From the NCBI GenBank assembly GCA_022560555.1, contig JADFSZ010000072.1:1-8356 (forward strand): a stretch of 8,356 bases of DNA, read 5' to 3'. This stretch comes from PVC group bacterium. Its GTDB lineage: Bacteria; GCA-001730085; JADFSZ01. Below the pieces are notes generated by a model. That model did not search any database, was not told the origin of the DNA, and worked only from the letters and a program-made list of their open reading frames with translations. Positions 5,857 through 8,356 of this stretch are shown piece after piece (the stretch's first letter is position 1; every line of letters begins with the position of its first letter). Made by a program: the position numbers and the translations under genes.

Positions 5857-7404
5857 ATGAATAAAATCCCGGCTATTATCAAAATAAAAAAACACCATGT
5901 GTTGTTCGCCCTAACCTGTTTGATTCTCTTGTTGACAGTGGGATGTAAGGCTTCTCATTTTCCCACTCCTATTAAGACGTATCACGAAGGTGATAACCGT
6001 GTGTTGGTGTATGACATCGACCGGGACACTCGTGTGGATTATGAGCAGGTGCTCTTTACCGAGGGAGGGGTTCAGGAGTTGCGCTATGATATCAATGAGG
6101 ATGGTTCATGGGACATCATCATTGAGCTTGCGAAACAAGCACATCCGAAAAAGATCCTTATCGGATTAGACGGGGTTCCGTATTCGCTCATGAAAGAACT
6201 TTATGATCAAGGGTATTTTCAGATGTTCCGCCCGCCGTCGCGTCTTTTTTCGGTGTTGCCGGCCATAACAGAAATGTTTTTAACGGAATTTTTGGGTGTG
6301 CGGTATCCCAGCGGTTACGGACTCAGTTATTTTAATAAGACCAACAATCGGCTGGAAGGAAGTCTTCTGCATGGGGATGAAATTGCTATTTGGGATGACA
6401 TTTATGACTATATCAGTCCCATTCCTGACAAAGGTCTTTTTTATATGTTACCAAAAACAGGAACCGCGGATGTGAGGGCGTTGAAAAGAGTGATTCGAAG
6501 ATTGTATGATAAGCAGGATTTACTTATGCTGCATTTAGATGCCACGGATTCTCTGTGTCATAAATTCGGGGGCGAAGAATTAGTGGCCTTGCTCAAAAAG
6601 TTTGATCTTGGGCTGCAGGAAATTTATCATGAGTTTCAGGGAAATATGGAAATCATCCTTTATTCGGATCACGGAAATAATCTCGTTGAAAGCGACCGGA
6701 TTGCGATTGAGGATTTTCTGACAGATCAGGGGTTTCAGATGAGATCAGACGGTGTGTATGACCAAGGGGATATTTATATTTTAGCGACCGGACTTATTAA
6801 CGCGGCCTATCTTTACACCCATGCCGAGACAGAACCCAAAATTGTCGAATCTCTCAAGGGGCTGGATGGAGTATTGTTTTCCATGTACCATGATGAAAAT
6901 ACGGACGATGTTATTTTGGTGTCCGAGGATGGTCAAGCAACCCTATCCAAGGATGAAAATTTTTACCGGTATACGATTGAAGATGGCGATCCCTTGGAGT
7001 TAGAGGCCATTGTGAAGCAATTAAAGTCTGAAGGACGTATGCGCGCTGATGGGTTTATTGAGGACGCGGATTGGCTCCAAAAAACAGCCAATCACAAATA
7101 TCCGGATATTATTCATCTCGCGTACAAAGCTATGACAAGTCTCGTTGTGCACAAGGCCGATGTGATGGTGTTTTTAGAGGATAAATGGTTGTGCGGAAGT
7201 CCCGCACTCAATCTTTGGCTTCGTTTCAAAAGCACACACGCGTCGCCCACGGCCGAATCTGTGACCGGGATTCTTATGAGTACCGATCAAATATTGCCGG
7301 AATACGTAAGAGCCAAAGATGCACTGGATATTATTGGCTTGCGCGATATGGTAAATGAACGTCTCAGGGAAAGAAACATTGAAATGAAAGAGAGATCAGA
7401 GTAA
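5857..7404 (+). CDS. Alkaline phosphatase/phosphodiesterase superfamily protein, probable lipoprotein
   Basis: A 515-residue protein with a basic, hydrophobic N-terminus (segment 15-29) ending at C30. LTVGC is an imperfect lipobox (T at -3), so envelope anchoring as a lipoprotein is probable but not certain. Residues 52-64 (YDIDRDTRVDYEQ) and 77-90 (YDINEDGSWDIIIE) are two EF-hand/dockerin-like acidic loops 25 residues apart. The catalytic domain then starts with ILIGLDG. Every metal and catalytic position expected for the type I phosphodiesterase branch can be assigned: D105, nucleophile T138 (LPAIT), D231 and H235 (DSLCH), D271 and H272 (YSDHGN), and H461 (STHASPT). The enzyme is thus likely an active two-metal phosphodiesterase, phosphatase or phosphotransferase. 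The substrate cannot be read from the sequence. About 185 residues between the SDHG motif and H461 probably form the usual cap/insert. It begins 6 bp after asd, with GGAG (5838-5841) rather far (15 bases) upstream, which suggests coupled translation in the same operon. Confidence 0.8.
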   Translation: MNKIPAIIKIKKHHVLFALTCLILLLTVGCKASHFPTPIKTYHEGDNRVLVYDIDRDTRVDYEQVLFTEGGVQELRYDINEDGSWDIIIELAKQAHPKKILIGLDGVPYSLMKELYDQGYFQMFRPPSRLFSVLPAITEMFLTEFLGVRYPSGYGLSYFNKTNNRLEGSLLHGDEIAIWDDIYDYISPIPDKGLFYMLPKTGTADVRALKRVIRRLYDKQDLLMLHLDATDSLCHKFGGEELVALLKKFDLGLQEIYHEFQGNMEIILYSDHGNNLVESDRIAIEDFLTDQGFQMRSDGVYDQGDIYILATGLINAAYLYTHAETEPKIVESLKGLDGVLFSMYHDENTDDVILVSEDGQATLSKDENFYRYTIEDGDPLELEAIVKQLKSEGRMRADGFIEDADWLQKTANHKYPDIIHLAYKAMTSLVVHKADVMVFLEDKWLCGSPALNLWLRFKSTHASPTAESVTGILMSTDQILPEYVRAKDALDIIGLRDMVNERLRERNIEMKERSE

Positions 7405-7425
7405 ATTGCTTTGGTATATCCATTA

Positions 7426-7432
7426 AGAAAGG
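7426..7432 (+). promoter_or_regulatory. Ribosome binding site for the DEAD-box helicase
   Basis: AGAAAGG ends six bases before ATG 7439, a moderate Shine-Dalgarno at good spacing. It lies in a 34-bp gap that shows no terminator hairpin and no convincing promoter. Confidence 0.5.
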
Positions 7433-7438
7433 TTTGTT

Positions 7439-8356
7439 ATGCATCAGACAGATAGCGATTTTTATGGCTTAGGTATTGCGCCCCAAATGATCAAGACCAT
7501 ATTGGCTTTGAAATTTACAATACCAACCCCGATTCAACATCAGGTGATACCGATTGCCAATGAGGGAAAAGATGTTATAGGGATTGCGCAAACAGGAACA
7601 GGAAAGACCATGGCGTTTGCCATCCCCATGATCCAACGATTGGCCAATGAAAAAGGACGTGGTCTCGTGATTGTGCCGACACGTGAACTGGCCTATCAAG
7701 TCGAGGAGAGTATCTTAAAGATTTCACAAACCATGAAAATCCGAACCGTGACACTCGTTGGTGGTGAACCTGTGCACAAACAAATCAAGCTTTTGCATCA
7801 AAACCCGCGGATATTAATTGCCACGCCCGGACGCCTCATTGATTTAATGGAGCAGCGAAAGGTTCATCTGCGGGATATCCGGATTCTTGTGTTAGATGAA
7901 GCCGATCGCATGCTGGACATGGGGTTTGCTCCGCAAATCAACACAATATTAAAAGGAGTTCCGAAAAAAAGGCAAACCATGTTTTTCTCCGCAACCATAC
8001 CGCCGCCCATTGTGAGAATGACATCCCTTTACATGTCAACCCCGGTTCATGTGGAGGTGGCCCCGTCAGGAACGGCGGCTGAGGGAGTCACACACGAGAT
8101 GTTCATTGTCCACCGGGATAAAAAAAGAGATCTTTTAGAAAAATTACTTGCCCAATATCGCGGGTCAGTTTTGTTGTTTTGCCGTACGAAGAGCGGAGCT
8201 TCGCGGTTGATTCGCCAGATTCAGAATATGGGTCATTCGGCGGCCGCTATTCATTCGGATCGTACTTTAGCCCAAAGAAGAGCCGCTCTGGCCGGGTTTA
8301 AGTCCGGGAAGTATCGCATTCTCGCGGCTACGGATATCGCGGCTCGAGGCATTGAT
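7439..8356 (+). CDS. DEAD-box ATP-dependent RNA helicase, RhlE/DeaD-like (3' end outside window)
   Basis: The frame opens at ATG 7439 and stays open to the right edge, giving 306 residues without a stop. It unwinds RNA duplexes with ATP, usually in ribosome assembly, RNA decay or cold adaptation. Motifs appear in order: Q motif (F26, PTPIQ with Q33), motif I AQTGTGKT (K56), Ia PTRELA, GG as VGGE, Ib TPGRL, II DEAD at 153-156, III SAT at 184-186, IV LLFCRTK, and V ATDIAARGID at 297-306. Motif VI (HRIGR) and any C-terminal RNA-binding extension lie beyond the window, so the subgroup cannot be fixed. The linker after SAT matches RhlE/CshA-type proteins. It follows the phosphodiesterase gene by 34 bp on the same strand and may be co-transcribed. 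Its function is not obviously tied to its neighbours. Confidence 0.95.
   Translation, partial: MHQTDSDFYGLGIAPQMIKTILALKFTIPTPIQHQVIPIANEGKDVIGIAQTGTGKTMAFAIPMIQRLANEKGRGLVIVPTRELAYQVEESILKISQTMKIRTVTLVGGEPVHKQIKLLHQNPRILIATPGRLIDLMEQRKVHLRDIRILVLDEADRMLDMGFAPQINTILKGVPKKRQTMFFSATIPPPIVRMTSLYMSTPVHVEVAPSGTAAEGVTHEMFIVHRDKKRDLLEKLLAQYRGSVLLFCRTKSGASRLIRQIQNMGHSAAAIHSDRTLAQRRAALAGFKSGKYRILAATDIAARGID

Noticed and set aside
7405-7438. Terminator or separate promoter before the helicase gene
   Set aside because: The 34-bp gap has no hairpin and no paired -35/-10 hexamers; only a ribosome binding site is visible.
1-8356. New defence system, mobile element, CRISPR array or RNA gene
   Set aside because: Read through on both strands, the window has no repeats of array type, no transposase or integrase motifs, no tRNA-like cloverleaf and no effector-type neighbours; all genes belong to known families.

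Overview
The window carries six genes, all on the + strand, with very short gaps after the second one. Protein families point to a Gram-negative-type bacterium: an NAD+-dependent DNA ligase, a secreted two-domain M16 zinc protease, and a probable lipoprotein. Base composition is moderate, a little under 50% GC by eye. The mix of a leuB-asd pair with envelope proteins, together with the sequence style, would fit an uncultured lineage such as Omnitrophota or another PVC-related phylum. That placement is a guess and not shown by the sequence.

Layout. (1) Positions 2-931 hold the C-terminal half of ligA, cut by the left edge. (2) A 154-bp gap (932-1085) holds a small perfect inverted repeat, a good extended -10 promoter candidate and a strong Shine-Dalgarno sequence. 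No convincing terminator is visible for ligA. (3) Positions 1086-3722 encode an exported M16 peptidase with an intact zinc site in the first half and a degenerate second half. (4) leuB (3-isopropylmalate dehydrogenase) starts inside the end of the protease gene with an 8-bp overlap. (5) asd (aspartate-semialdehyde dehydrogenase) follows after 24 bp. (6) After 6 bp comes a probable lipoprotein of the alkaline phosphatase/phosphodiesterase superfamily, with two calcium-loop-like repeats before its catalytic domain. (7) After 34 bp comes a DEAD-box RNA helicase cut by the right edge.

Genes 3-6, and perhaps the helicase, look like one transcription unit read from the promoter near 1014-1042. leuB and asd are a familiar pair: one serves leucine synthesis, the other the aspartate-family pathway (lysine/diaminopimelate, threonine, methionine). 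The two envelope-directed hydrolases flanking them are not explained by amino acid synthesis. This is the most unusual aspect of the layout. No RNA genes, mobile elements, CRISPR arrays or frameshifts were seen. The window looks mostly like conserved core metabolism; the phosphodiesterase-like lipoprotein is the least explained gene.
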